Below, piece by piece: positions 44,507 to 53,009 of a stretch of 64,000 nt of DNA. Made by a program: the position numbers and the translations under genes. Source of the stretch: Mucilaginibacter auburnensis (GTDB lineage: Bacteria > Bacteroidota > Bacteroidia > Sphingobacteriales > Sphingobacteriaceae); contig NZ_PGFJ01000002.1 in NCBI RefSeq assembly GCF_002797815.1, forward strand, positions 310,001-374,000, given 5' to 3'. The first letter of the stretch is position 1; every line of letters starts with the position of its first letter. The notes under the pieces are model-generated. The model was given only the letters and a program-made list of their open reading frames with translations, made no database searches and had not been told where the DNA came from.

Positions 44507-45358
44507 GTGAAAACACTTAAAATAGCGATCCAAAAATCGGGTCGGCTCAACGAAAAATCTGTTGAATTATTAAAAAATTGCGGACTCAGCTTCGAAAACT
44601 ATAAAAGTTCGCTTATCTCTCCAGTTTCTAATTTCCCGCTCGAAATTCTTTTCCTTCGCGATGATGATATTCCAGAATACGTGCAGGATGGCATTGCCGA
44701 CTTAGGTATTGTTGGCGAGAATGTAATTGAAGAAACTGAAGTTTCTGTAGCCTACCTTCAACGCTTAGGCTTTGGTAAATGCTCGCTTAAAATAGCCGTT
44801 ACCAACAACAGTGATATAACCGATCTTTCCGGATTAAACGGCAAATCAATAGCCACCACCTACCCTGCTATACTAAGCAAATTCCTGAAAAAAGAAAACA
44901 TTCAGGCAGAGATCCGTACCATTTCAGGTTCGGTTGAAATTTCGCCGGGCTTAGGTTTGAGCGATGCCATTTGTGATTTGGTATCAACCGGAGGTACTTT
45001 AAAAAGCAATGGCTTAAAACCATTTGCTGATGTGATGTCGTCAGAAGCGGTATTGATCGGCTCAAAAGGCAGCGAGAACGATGAACTGATACAGGAACTG
45101 ATCCAACGAATACAATCAGTGCTACGTGCCAAGGAAACTAAATACGTGGTATTGAATGTTGAAAAGGCTAATCTCCAAGGTGTGCTTGATCTGCTTCCGG
45201 GCGTTAAAAGTCCGTCGGTTTTACCTTTGGCCGAAGAAGGTTGGGTAGCGGTACACACCGTTATACCAGAGCGCGATTTCTGGAGCCGTATAAGTCAGCT
45301 TAAACAGGCCGGCGCGCAGGGCATTGTGGTAATGCCAATAGAGAAGATAATACTTTAG
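44507..45358 (+). CDS. hisG: ATP phosphoribosyltransferase, long form
   Basis: A 283-residue HisG starting with GTG (KTLKIAIQKSGRLNEKSVEL follows). It joins ATP and PRPP, the first histidine step. The C-terminal PII-like domain (about 210-283) marks the long, HisZ-independent form and normally binds His for feedback inhibition. DLGIVGENVIEE and the DLVSTGGTLKSNGLKP loop (PRPP site, near 165) are in place. Its TAG stop supplies the first G of a CCCCCTAAAGGGG element. Confidence 0.95.
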   Translation: MKTLKIAIQKSGRLNEKSVELLKNCGLSFENYKSSLISPVSNFPLEILFLRDDDIPEYVQDGIADLGIVGENVIEETEVSVAYLQRLGFGKCSLKIAVTNNSDITDLSGLNGKSIATTYPAILSKFLKKENIQAEIRTISGSVEISPGLGLSDAICDLVSTGGTLKSNGLKPFADVMSSEAVLIGSKGSENDELIQELIQRIQSVLRAKETKYVVLNVEKANLQGVLDLLPGVKSPSVLPLAEEGWVAVHTVIPERDFWSRISQLKQAGAQGIVVMPIEKIIL

Positions 45359-45444
45359 CCCCCTAACCCCCTAAAGGGGAATTAGAGCGGGTATAAAATA
45401 ACAGTTTACTTTAGGACGTAACTCCCCTTTAGGGGTTTGGGGGT
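45358..45444. repeat. CCCCCTAAAGGGG inverted-arm repeat, hisG-hisD gap
   Basis: Left arm GCCCCCTAACCCCCTAAAGG from 45358 to about 45381, spacer with GCGGGTAT, right arm CTCCCCTTTAGGGG at 45422-45435 ending TTTGGGGGT at 45444. It fills the gap exactly, from the last base of the hisG stop to the base before the hisD ATG. Same family as 17407-17540 and 51060-51508. Confidence 0.9.
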
Positions 45445-46737
45445 ATGAAGACTTATAATTATTCCGACTTAAATACAACCGAAATTGCTCAACTGGTGCA
45501 ACGCAATGTTGACCCTGCTAACGAGATTCGAGGCATTGTTGAAGAAGTTTTAAGTAATGTTAACCAACACGGCGACAGGGCTTTGTTTGATTATGCCAAT
45601 CGCTTTGATAAAGTTGAACTTGAGAAGCTTTATCTGGATAAAGCTGAATTAGCCGAGATTGCTTCTGCCATAACCGACGAGCAAAAGGCCGCTTTGCAAA
45701 CAGCTTACAACAATATTTATAAATTCCACCAAACGCAGCTAAAAACCGAGGACAAGGTTGAAACCATGCCCGGTGTTACCTGCTGGCGCGAATTAAGGGC
45801 CATTGAAAAGGTTGGTCTTTACATCCCCGGTGGCTCTGCTGTGTTGCCAAGCACTTTTTTAATGCTGGGCATTCCGGCGCGTATTGCGGGTTGTAAAGAG
45901 ATTGTTGTTTGTTCGCCTCCGCAGAAAAATGGCAAGGTAAATGCATTTATAGCTTATGTAGCGTACTTGTTGGATATAGATAAAATATATCTGGCAGGCG
46001 GCGCACAAGCAATTGGCGCCATGGCTTACGGAACCGAAACCATTACTAAAGTGGATAAGATCTTCGGTCCCGGTAACCAGTTTGTAACCAAGGCTAAAAC
46101 CATTATCCAGTCAACCACCACTACCGCTATTGATATGCCTGCGGGCCCTTCGGAAGTATTGGTAATTGCTGATGAAACTGCCAAACCTGAGTTTATTGCC
46201 GCTGACCTGTTAGCACAGGCAGAGCATGGAATTGACAGTCAGGCTGTTTTAGTTGCCACGTCGGCCGAAATTGCAGAAGCAGCTTTAGCAGAAGTGGAAA
46301 AACAAACCGCAGTTTTACCGCGTGCTGAAATTGTAAGGCAGGCGCTTGCTAACTCTTACATTGTTGTAGCGGATACGCTGGAGCAGGCCATGGATTTCAG
46401 CAATCAATACGCTCCTGAGCATTTGATTTTGGCTACCGACAATTGGCAGCAGCTAACTCCTAAAATAATCAATGCAGGCTCAGTGTTTTTAGGCAATTTA
46501 ACTCCTGAAAGTGCAGGCGACTATGCCTCTGGCACCAACCATACCTTGCCAACCAGCAGTTATGCAAGGGCTTACTCGGGCGTGTCGGTTGATTCTTTCG
46601 TTAAAAAAATAACGTTTCAATATATCACACCTGAGGGTATCAATAACATAGGCCCGACGGTGGAAGTATTGGCTGAGTTGGAGGGTTTGCACGCGCATAA
46701 AAATGCAGTGAGTGTGAGAATGAAAACCGGTAATTAA
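45445..46737 (+). CDS. hisD: histidinol dehydrogenase
   Basis: A 430-residue zinc enzyme oxidising histidinol to histidine in two NAD-dependent steps. Landmarks: GLYIPGG near 131, FGPGNQFVTKAK near 210, DMPAGPSEVLVIAD near 230, AEHGIDSQAVL near 257 and APEHL near 325 (catalytic His), SAGDYASGTNHTLPT near 353. Length normal. The lipoprotein gene follows after one base. Confidence 0.95.
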   Translation: MKTYNYSDLNTTEIAQLVQRNVDPANEIRGIVEEVLSNVNQHGDRALFDYANRFDKVELEKLYLDKAELAEIASAITDEQKAALQTAYNNIYKFHQTQLKTEDKVETMPGVTCWRELRAIEKVGLYIPGGSAVLPSTFLMLGIPARIAGCKEIVVCSPPQKNGKVNAFIAYVAYLLDIDKIYLAGGAQAIGAMAYGTETITKVDKIFGPGNQFVTKAKTIIQSTTTTAIDMPAGPSEVLVIADETAKPEFIAADLLAQAEHGIDSQAVLVATSAEIAEAALAEVEKQTAVLPRAEIVRQALANSYIVVADTLEQAMDFSNQYAPEHLILATDNWQQLTPKIINAGSVFLGNLTPESAGDYASGTNHTLPTSSYARAYSGVSVDSFVKKITFQYITPEGINNIGPTVEVLAELEGLHAHKNAVSVRMKTGN

Positions 46738-46738
46738 A

Positions 46739-47440
46739 ATGAAAACAGTTTGTTACCTGTTTTATTGTTCAATTTTAGTCGCTTTTGGCTGTCGAGGTAA
46801 AAGTCCTGCAATGGTTAGTGATTCAACAAAAGTTGTTAGTGCTTTAGACACCGTAGGCGAAAATGTAACAACTGGGTTCAAACCATATACTTTAGCAGAA
46901 AATTACATAGTTACAGATACAGGTTTTTTTGACTTTGATATTGGAGACGGAACTTATGCGGTAGTCAAGCAACAAGGACGTTTAATTGACACTATTGATA
47001 AATACTATGGTTTTCAACCCCTTAGCAAAGGAGCATATGCATATTACGCTATTGAAGGATCAGGCCAATCAAAAACCGAAGCTAAAAACTCAAAATCAAT
47101 TCTTGCCGATATAAGTCATTTCATGATTATAACTGGCAATAAAAAGATTGATGTCACGCGTAACGCACCGTATTTTGGCTGGTTTGCCAATCCATCCATA
47201 TTAAAAAATAGCGTGTACTATTGGGAAGTTAAAGAGCAGAAAGACAGTTATAAAATATTCGCAGCGAAATTTGATCCAAAAACCCGGTTAACTAATAGTT
47301 TTTATTTATTTAACTCTTTTATTGACTCAGATGACGGTGGTTATTTTGCCATGCCTTATTTGAGAGGCGATACAATTTGCTTTGAACATAACGATGGTAA
47401 AATCACCAAATTTTCACCTGATTTTAAATCTTATAATTAA
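46739..47440 (+). CDS. lipoprotein embedded in the his operon, unknown
   Basis: A 233-residue predicted lipoprotein (MKTVCYLFYCSILVAFGC, Cys18). The mature part is beta-rich, Tyr/Phe/Asp-rich and acidic, without a domain I recognise. It starts 1 bp after the hisD stop and ends 2 bp before the hisC ATG, so it is translated with the pathway enzymes although it must be exported. It is more AT-rich than its neighbours and breaks the usual hisD-hisC junction, pointing to late insertion. No link to histidine metabolism is visible. Confidence 0.75.
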   Translation: MKTVCYLFYCSILVAFGCRGKSPAMVSDSTKVVSALDTVGENVTTGFKPYTLAENYIVTDTGFFDFDIGDGTYAVVKQQGRLIDTIDKYYGFQPLSKGAYAYYAIEGSGQSKTEAKNSKSILADISHFMIITGNKKIDVTRNAPYFGWFANPSILKNSVYYWEVKEQKDSYKIFAAKFDPKTRLTNSFYLFNSFIDSDDGGYFAMPYLRGDTICFEHNDGKITKFSPDFKSYN

Positions 47441-47442
47441 AC

Positions 47443-48489
47443 ATGTTCGATATAAATAACATTTTAAGAGAAAACATAAAAAACCTCACCCCCTATTCAT
47501 CAGCACGCGATGAGTTTCAGGGAGAGGCCAGTGTGTACCTGGATGCTAACGAGAACGCATTCGGGTCGCCATTGGATGAGGCTTACAACCGATACCCTGA
47601 TCCGCTACAGTACAATGTTAAAAAACGTTTAAGCGAAATTAAAGGCTTACCCATCCGCAATATATTTTTGGGCAATGGTAGCGATGAAGCAATTGATATC
47701 CTTTTCCGTAGCTTTTGCAACCCTGGCGTTGATAATGTCATCATTGTACCCCCTACTTATGGCATGTACCAGGTATCGGCCAATATCAACGATATCGCAT
47801 TAAAACGCGTTAACCTAACAGCCGAATATCAGTTAAATTTAGAAGGCATTGCCGAGGCGATAGATAAAAACACCAAAATTATCTTTATCTGCTCGCCTAA
47901 CAACCCAACAGGTAACTCTATTAATCGAGAAGATGTAGAAACGCTATTAGCCAATTTTAACGGTTTGGTAGTGGTTGACGAAGCTTATATTAATTTCAGC
48001 AGGCAAAAAAGCTTTATACAGGAGTTAACTGAGTATGCTAATTTGGTTGTACTGCAAACCCTGTCAAAGGCTTGGGGATTGGCCGGTTTACGCGTAGGCA
48101 TGGCTTTTGCCAGCGAGGAGATAATTGAGGTAATGAACAAGGTTAAACCACCTTATAACATTAATGAGGCATCGCAGCAACTGGCGCTTAAAGCCTTGCA
48201 AAATGTTGACCAGGTGAACGAATGGATAAAAGAAACTTTGGCACAGCGCGATAAGCTGGTGTTAGCGCTTAAAAACTTTGATTTTGTGCTGGATATTTAC
48301 CCTTCAGACGCTAACTTTATCCTTGTTAAAACAACCGACCCTAAAGCTATTTACAACTTTTTGGTTGAGCGCGGCATCATTGTGCGCGACCGCTCAAAAG
48401 TTGAGCTCTGTGAAGGTTCGTTACGCATAACAATTGGTACTCCCGAAGAAAACAACATATTGATTAAAAGCTTACAGGACTATAAATGA
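47443..48489 (+). CDS. hisC: histidinol-phosphate aminotransferase
   Basis: A 348-residue PLP enzyme of fold type I. It transfers an amino group to imidazole acetol phosphate. Seen: [12 protein letters not shown] near 31, NPTGN near 155, VVDEAYINF near 176 and the PLP lysine in [14 protein letters not shown] near 207. Length normal. Overlaps hisB by 4 bp. Confidence 0.95.
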   Translation: MFDINNILRENIKNLTPYSSARDEFQGEASVYLDANENAFGSPLDEAYNRYPDPLQYNVKKRLSEIKGLPIRNIFLGNGSDEAIDILFRSFCNPGVDNVIIVPPTYGMYQVSANINDIALKRVNLTAEYQLNLEGIAEAIDKNTKIIFICSPNNPTGNSINREDVETLLANFNGLVVVDEAYINFSRQKSFIQELTEYANLVVLQTLSKAWGLAGLRVGMAFASEEIIEVMNKVKPPYNINEASQQLALKALQNVDQVNEWIKETLAQRDKLVLALKNFDFVLDIYPSDANFILVKTTDPKAIYNFLVERGIIVRDRSKVELCEGSLRITIGTPEENNILIKSLQDYK

Positions 48490-49634
48490 GCAATCTCCAA
48501 AAAATACTTTTTATAGACCGCGACGGTACGTTGATAATTGAACCCGCAGATGAGCAGATCGACTCGTTTGGTAAACTGGAGTTTTATCCTGGCGCCTTAC
48601 AATATTTGCCTAAAATAGCAAAGGAGTTAGACTACCAGTTGGTAATGGTTACCAATCAGGACGGGTTAGGTACGGAAGTTTATCCTGAAGATACTTTTTG
48701 GCCGGTGCACAATTTTATACTTAAAACCTTTGAGAATGAGGGTGTTACTTTTTCCGACCAGATCATTGACCGCACTTTTGCAAAAGACAACGCTCCTACC
48801 CGCAAACCCGGTACAGCGTTGCTGAGCGAGTATTTCAATGCTGACAAGTACGATCTAAAAAACTCCTACACCATTGGCGACCGTCGCAATGACGTGTTGT
48901 TGGCTAAAAACCTCGGTGCAAAGGCCATCTGGTTAAACAATAACACCAATTTAGGCGCGGCTGAGTTTAAAGCGATTGAAGAAACTGACCTGAAAGATGT
49001 AGTTGCACTTGAAACTACCGACTGGAAAGCCATATACGAATATTTAAAGTTAGGCGAACGCGTTTTTGAAAATAAACGTACCACTAAGGAGACAGACATA
49101 TACGTTAAAATTAATCTGGATGGTACCGGCGAAGCCAAAGTATCAACCGGCTTACATTTTTTCGACCATATGCTTGACCAGATTGCCCGCCACGGTAGCA
49201 TGGACCTTGAAGTAATTGCCAAAGGCGACTTGCATATTGACGAGCACCATACCATTGAAGATACCGGCATTGCTTTAGGCGAGGTTTTTGCAGCTGCCTT
49301 GGGCGATAAAAAAGGGATTGAGCGGTATGGCTTTTGTTTGCCGATGGATGATTGCCTTGCACAAGCAGCTATTGATTTTGGCGGACGTGCCTGGTTAATG
49401 TGGGAGGCTGATTTTAAACGCGAAAAGGTAGGCGATATGCCTACCGAGATGTTCTACCACTTCTTCAAATCATTCAGCGATGCCGCAAAATGCAACCTGA
49501 ACATTAAAGCCGAAGGACAGAATGAACATCATAAAATAGAAGCTATATTTAAAGCCTTTGCCAAAGCCATTAAAATGGCTGTTAAAAGAGATATAGATAA
49601 GATGGTTTTACCTTCTACAAAAGGTTTATTATAG
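48486..49634 (+). CDS. hisB: histidinol-phosphatase / imidazoleglycerol-phosphate dehydratase
   Basis: A 382-residue bifunctional HisB. Residues 1 to about 165 are a HAD phosphatase ([12 protein letters not shown], nucleophile Asp and acid Asp of DxD; metal-binding and [18 protein letters not shown] motifs). Residues about 190-382 are the manganese dehydratase ([37 protein letters not shown]). It catalyses steps six and eight of the pathway. This fusion is common in Bacteroidota and enterobacteria. Confidence 0.95.
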   Translation: MSNLQKILFIDRDGTLIIEPADEQIDSFGKLEFYPGALQYLPKIAKELDYQLVMVTNQDGLGTEVYPEDTFWPVHNFILKTFENEGVTFSDQIIDRTFAKDNAPTRKPGTALLSEYFNADKYDLKNSYTIGDRRNDVLLAKNLGAKAIWLNNNTNLGAAEFKAIEETDLKDVVALETTDWKAIYEYLKLGERVFENKRTTKETDIYVKINLDGTGEAKVSTGLHFFDHMLDQIARHGSMDLEVIAKGDLHIDEHHTIEDTGIALGEVFAAALGDKKGIERYGFCLPMDDCLAQAAIDFGGRAWLMWEADFKREKVGDMPTEMFYHFFKSFSDAAKCNLNIKAEGQNEHHKIEAIFKAFAKAIKMAVKRDIDKMVLPSTKGLL

Positions 49635-49639
49635 TTTGC

Positions 49640-49707
49640 AACTATTAGTGGGCAGTTTGCAATTGTAAACTATCCACTGCAAACTGCAAACCACCAACTG
49701 CAAACTG
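49640..49707. repeat. ACTGCAAACTGC-type inverted repeat, hisB-hisH gap
   Basis: GTGGGCAGTTTGCAATTG faces CCACTGCAAACTGCAAACC and further CAACTGCAAACTG words. The element fills the gap between hisB stop and hisH ATG. Same word family as the CAGTGGG array at 13685-13816. Confidence 0.8.
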
Positions 49708-50298
49708 ATGATAGGAATAATAAGATATGGCGCCGGTAATATATTCTCGCTTACAGCAGCTTTAGACAGGCTGGGCGTTGAATATGGTATGGTATACACA
49801 GAAGCCGACCTTGACAAATACGACCGCTATATCATTCCGGGAGTAGGTCATGCCGGTGCTGCAATGAAAAAGTTACAGGATACCGGGCTTGTGCCTAAAA
49901 TAAAGGCTTTAAACAAGCCAACGTTAGGTATTTGTGTGGGAATGCAGTTGTTAACTGCCCATTCTGAGGAAGGTGATGCAGATATGTTAAACCTTTTTCC
50001 GATGAAAACTGTTAAATTTGCGGGCGATACAGAGCATAAAGTGCCGCATACGGGTTGGAACAGAGTTTTTTCTGAAAAAGAAAATCCGCTTTTTGAAAAT
50101 ATCCCTCATGGTTCACACTTTTACTTTGTACATTCATACTTTATTGAGTATGATAATGATTTTACATTAGCCGCAACAGATTACTGCACGAAATTTTCGG
50201 CATCAATTTGGCGGGATAATTTTTACGGCGTTCAGTTCCACCCGGAAAAATCGGGCGAATATGGCGAGAAACTATTAGCAAATTTTTCAAAAATATAA
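49708..50298 (+). CDS. hisH: imidazole glycerol phosphate synthase, glutaminase subunit
   Basis: A 196-residue class I glutamine amidotransferase producing ammonia for HisF. Catalytic Cys76 in LGICVGMQLL, His and Glu in FHPEKSGEYG near 178, and the PGVGHAGAAM oxyanion-like strand near 44. It forms a 1:1 complex with HisF; the HisF partner here carries a large N-terminal fusion. Confidence 0.95.
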   Translation: MIGIIRYGAGNIFSLTAALDRLGVEYGMVYTEADLDKYDRYIIPGVGHAGAAMKKLQDTGLVPKIKALNKPTLGICVGMQLLTAHSEEGDADMLNLFPMKTVKFAGDTEHKVPHTGWNRVFSEKENPLFENIPHGSHFYFVHSYFIEYDNDFTLAATDYCTKFSASIWRDNFYGVQFHPEKSGEYGEKLLANFSKI

Positions 50299-50304
50299 AG
50301 ACAC

Positions 50305-51054
50305 ATGTATATCATCCCCGCAATCGATATTTTAAATAAAAAGGTTGTCCGCCTGCGCGAAGGCGACTATAGCCAGGTTACTGAGTATGACGTAACCCTG
50401 GAAGAGATGATAGAAAAATATCAGTCTAACGGCACCAACTTCATCCACGTGGTTGATTTAAATGGCGCTAAGAATGATTTCTCTAACCAACAATATCTTT
50501 TTGATGTTATTAAAAAGACAGAAATGCGGGTTCAATACGGCGGTGGCATACGCAGTATTGACAAGGTTAAAGAACTTATAGACGCCGGTGTTCACCGTGT
50601 AATTGTTGGTACCCAAGCCATTACCAATCCAATGTTTTTGGATGAGTTGAGCAAAGCCATTTGTGGCAGAGATAAATGCTCAGACCAGGTAGTTATTGCC
50701 ATTGACGTTTTAGACGAGGTAATTAAATATTCTGGTTGGATGGAAAGCTCCCCGATCAAGCTAATGGATTACGTAGATAAATGCCTTGCATTAGGTTTCT
50801 TCCGCTTCCTTTGCACGGATATTAATAAAGATGGCAAACTGGGTGGCGCAGGTGTTGACCTTTATGCTAAATTGCTTGACCATTCTCCATTCATTAAGTT
50901 AATTGCTTCGGGAGGTATTAGTTCAATGAAAGATATTGAGCAGTTAAGTCGCTTAAAAGTTGAAGCCTGTGTAGTAGGTAAAGCTATTTATGAAGGCCAT
51001 ATCACTGTTGAAGACGTTAAAAACTGGAATTTGGAATCATTAATTTCGATATAG
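50305..51054 (+). CDS. hisA: ProFAR isomerase
   Basis: A 249-residue (beta-alpha)8 barrel opening the ribose of ProFAR to PRFAR. Catalytic Asp in IPAIDILNKKVVRLREGDY (residue 8) and the second Asp in CTDINKDGKL near 172; phosphate loops YGGGIRS near 76 and IASGGISS near 200. It starts 6 bp after hisH. The DUF559-hisF element begins 5 bp past its stop. Confidence 0.95.
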   Translation: MYIIPAIDILNKKVVRLREGDYSQVTEYDVTLEEMIEKYQSNGTNFIHVVDLNGAKNDFSNQQYLFDVIKKTEMRVQYGGGIRSIDKVKELIDAGVHRVIVGTQAITNPMFLDELSKAICGRDKCSDQVVIAIDVLDEVIKYSGWMESSPIKLMDYVDKCLALGFFRFLCTDINKDGKLGGAGVDLYAKLLDHSPFIKLIASGGISSMKDIEQLSRLKVEACVVGKAIYEGHITVEDVKNWNLESLISI

Positions 51055-51059
51055 TTCAA

Positions 51060-51508
51060 GCCCCCTAACCCCCTAAAGGGGGAACAACGGTTCATGAAAA
51101 AACGAATGTTTTTGGGTGCCGACAGGTTTGTGTTTCAAAATGCTCAATCGCTGCGTAATACCCAAACTGGTGCTGAAGCTCTGTTATGGAATTATTTAAA
51201 AGGAAAACAATTAGGCGCAAAGTTCAGGCGACAACATCCGTTAGGAATTTACATTGCTGACTTTTACTGCCATTCGCACAAGTTGATAATTGAACTTGAT
51301 GGCAGCATCCATAATGTACCCGATATAGCAGCTAATGATATAATACGACAAAAACATTTGGAATCTGACGGAATCAAAGTGTTAAGATTTACTAACTCAC
51401 AAATTTTCAATCAACTCGAATCAGTATTGAGCACTATAAGAGAAGAAATAAGTTTCTCAGCTGCTAAGCCGGAGAACAGTAGCTCCCCCTTTAGGGGGCG
51501 GGGGGGGC
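51060..51508. mobile_element. CCCCCTAAAGGGGG element carrying a DUF559 frame, inserted before hisF
   Basis: Left arm at 51060-51085 (GCCCCCTAA then CCCCCTAAAGGGGGAAC) and inverted right arm at about 51483-51508 (GCTCCCCCTTTAGGGGGC plus a run of eight G). The arms bracket the whole DUF559 reading frame (ATG 51094). The element begins 5 bp after hisA and ends at the first hisF codon, whose usual Met is replaced. Short relatives without the ORF lie at 17407-17540 and 45358-45444. I infer an autonomous or once-mobile form; transposition itself is unproven. Confidence 0.6.
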
Positions 51509-52257
51509 TCGCTAAACGCATTATCCCCTGCTTAGATGTTAAAGACGGTCGTACTGTAAAAGGTGTGAACTTTGTTGACCTGCGTGATGCCGGCGATCCG
51601 GTTGAACTGGCCTGGAATTATTCTAATCAGGGGGCAGACGAACTGGTATTTCTGGATATAACCGCTACGCATGAGCGCCGTAAAACCATGGTTGACCTCG
51701 TTAAATCAGTAGCGCGACAAATAAATATCCCGTTTACTATAGGCGGCGGCATTAATGAAATTGCCGATGCAGACGCGCTTTTAAACGCAGGTGCAGATAA
51801 AATATCTATCAACTCTGCAGCAGTGCGTAATCCGGGTTTGATTGATGAATTGGCAAAAGCCTTCGGTGTTCAGTTCGTGGTTATAGCAGTGGATACACGC
51901 CGCATAGACGGAAAACATATTGTACATTTGAACGGCGGACGCATCCCAACTGAAAAGGAAACTTTGCATTGGATATTGGAAGCTGAAGGCCGTGGTGCCG
52001 GAGAGATATTGTTAACCTCAATGGATCATGATGGTACAAAAGCGGGCTTTGACAACGAGCTTTTAAGCGAGGTGAACAGTGCTGTAAATATCCCGGTGAT
52101 CGCATCAGGTGGCGCAGGTTCGGTGCAGCATTTTGTGGATGTTTTTGAAAAAAGTAATGTAGATGCTGCTTTGGCTGCATCTGTATTTCATTATGGTGAG
52201 ATATTAATACCTGATTTGAAGGGTGTTTTGAGAGGTAAGGGTATTGAAGTGAGGTAA
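51094..52257 (+). CDS. hisF: DUF559 nuclease-like domain fused to imidazole glycerol phosphate synthase cyclase
   Basis: A 387-residue fusion. Residues 1-120 are a DUF559 (Vsr-like) domain: TGAEALLW (25-32), KFRRQHPLG (43-51), IADFYC with Asp56, IIELDG with Glu67 and Asp69, and His73, so the PD-(D/E)xK-like core is intact. Residues 121-138 ([17 protein letters not shown]) are the linker, its end encoded by the repeat arm with eight G. Residues 139-387 are a full HisF barrel ([21 protein letters not shown] near 270; GAGSVQHF). HisF usually begins MLAKR; only the Met is gone and no other start lies in frame, so HisF must be made as this fusion. DUF559 function is not established; HisF makes IGP and AICAR from PRFAR. 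Confidence 0.93.
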   Translation: MKKRMFLGADRFVFQNAQSLRNTQTGAEALLWNYLKGKQLGAKFRRQHPLGIYIADFYCHSHKLIIELDGSIHNVPDIAANDIIRQKHLESDGIKVLRFTNSQIFNQLESVLSTIREEISFSAAKPENSSSPFRGRGGLAKRIIPCLDVKDGRTVKGVNFVDLRDAGDPVELAWNYSNQGADELVFLDITATHERRKTMVDLVKSVARQINIPFTIGGGINEIADADALLNAGADKISINSAAVRNPGLIDELAKAFGVQFVVIAVDTRRIDGKHIVHLNGGRIPTEKETLHWILEAEGRGAGEILLTSMDHDGTKAGFDNELLSEVNSAVNIPVIASGGAGSVQHFVDVFEKSNVDAALAASVFHYGEILIPDLKGVLRGKGIEVR

Positions 52258-52274
52258 AAATATTAAAACCTAAA

Positions 52275-52334
52275 CGTCATTACAAACCGGTGTGCTTAGC
52301 ATAGTTAGGGATTGCTTCGTACCTCGCAATGACG
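52275..52334. repeat. GTCATTGCGAGG-type inverted repeat, hisF-hisIE gap
   Basis: CGTCATT at 52275-52281 mirrors AATGACG at 52328-52334, with GGGATTGCTTCGTACCTCGC next to the right end. This is the widely dispersed CGTCATTGCGAGG..GAAGCAATC word family seen in many bacterial genomes. It fills most of the 93-bp gap. Confidence 0.8.
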
Positions 52335-52350
52335 GGAGAATAAATATAAA

Positions 52351-52938
52351 ATGACAATAGATTTCAATAAAACTGATGGCCTGGTGCCGGTAATTATTCA
52401 GGACGATAAAACGCTTGAAGTGCTGATGCTGGGTTATATGAATCAGGAGGCTTACGATAAAACCGTTCAGGAGAATATTGTAACTTTCTATTCGCGTTCA
52501 AAAAATCGTCTTTGGACAAAAGGCGAAACAAGCAATAATTTTCTGCATGTTAAGAGCGTCCATATTGATTGTGATAACGATACTATCCTGATCAAAGCAT
52601 CAGCTGACGGACCTACCTGCCACACAGGTAGCCGTAGTTGCTTCCAAACTGAGTACAATCAAAACTTTATTATGCAGTTGGAGCGGGTCATTGCCGACAG
52701 GTATGAAAATCCACAGGAAGGCTCATACATAAACAAGCTGCGTGGCAAAGGCCTCAATAAAATCGCGCAAAAGGTTGGCGAAGAAGGAGTTGAAACCGTT
52801 ATTGCCGCATTAGCAGAAACAGAGACAGATCTGATCAATGAAGCATCTGATCTGGTTTTCCATTTACTGGTACTGCTTCGCGAAAAAGGTTTGTCGTTAG
52901 AAACTATCGCAAAAAATTTAGAAGGAAGACATAAGTAA
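52351..52938 (+). CDS. hisI: phosphoribosyl-AMP cyclohydrolase / phosphoribosyl-ATP diphosphatase
   Basis: A 195-residue bifunctional HisIE carrying steps two and three. The HisI part (1 to about 105) has MLGYMNQEAYDKT, the SRLW-like TFYSRSKNRLWTKGE, and metal ligands in DCDNDTILI and GPTCHTGSRSCF. The HisE part (about 110-195) is the helical MazG-like diphosphatase (KVGEEGVETVIAAL). Last enzyme gene of the operon. Confidence 0.95.
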   Translation: MTIDFNKTDGLVPVIIQDDKTLEVLMLGYMNQEAYDKTVQENIVTFYSRSKNRLWTKGETSNNFLHVKSVHIDCDNDTILIKASADGPTCHTGSRSCFQTEYNQNFIMQLERVIADRYENPQEGSYINKLRGKGLNKIAQKVGEEGVETVIAALAETETDLINEASDLVFHLLVLLREKGLSLETIAKNLEGRHK

Positions 52939-53009
52939 GTCCATAGTCGATAGTCCATAGTCAATAGCTGAACTCAACATCGCTATCTATGGGCTATGGT
53001 CTATGGACC
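52939..53009. repeat. TCCATAG-type inverted repeat, hisIE-WD40 gap
   Basis: GTCCATAGTCGATAGTCCAT and following words face GGGCTATGGTCTATGGACC as inverted arms. The element starts at the hisIE stop and ends on the base before ATG 53010. Confidence 0.85.

Noticed and set aside
51094..52257. hisF as a pseudogene
   Set aside because: The frame is intact, all HisF motifs are present, and it is the only hisF in an otherwise complete operon; a fusion is the better reading.
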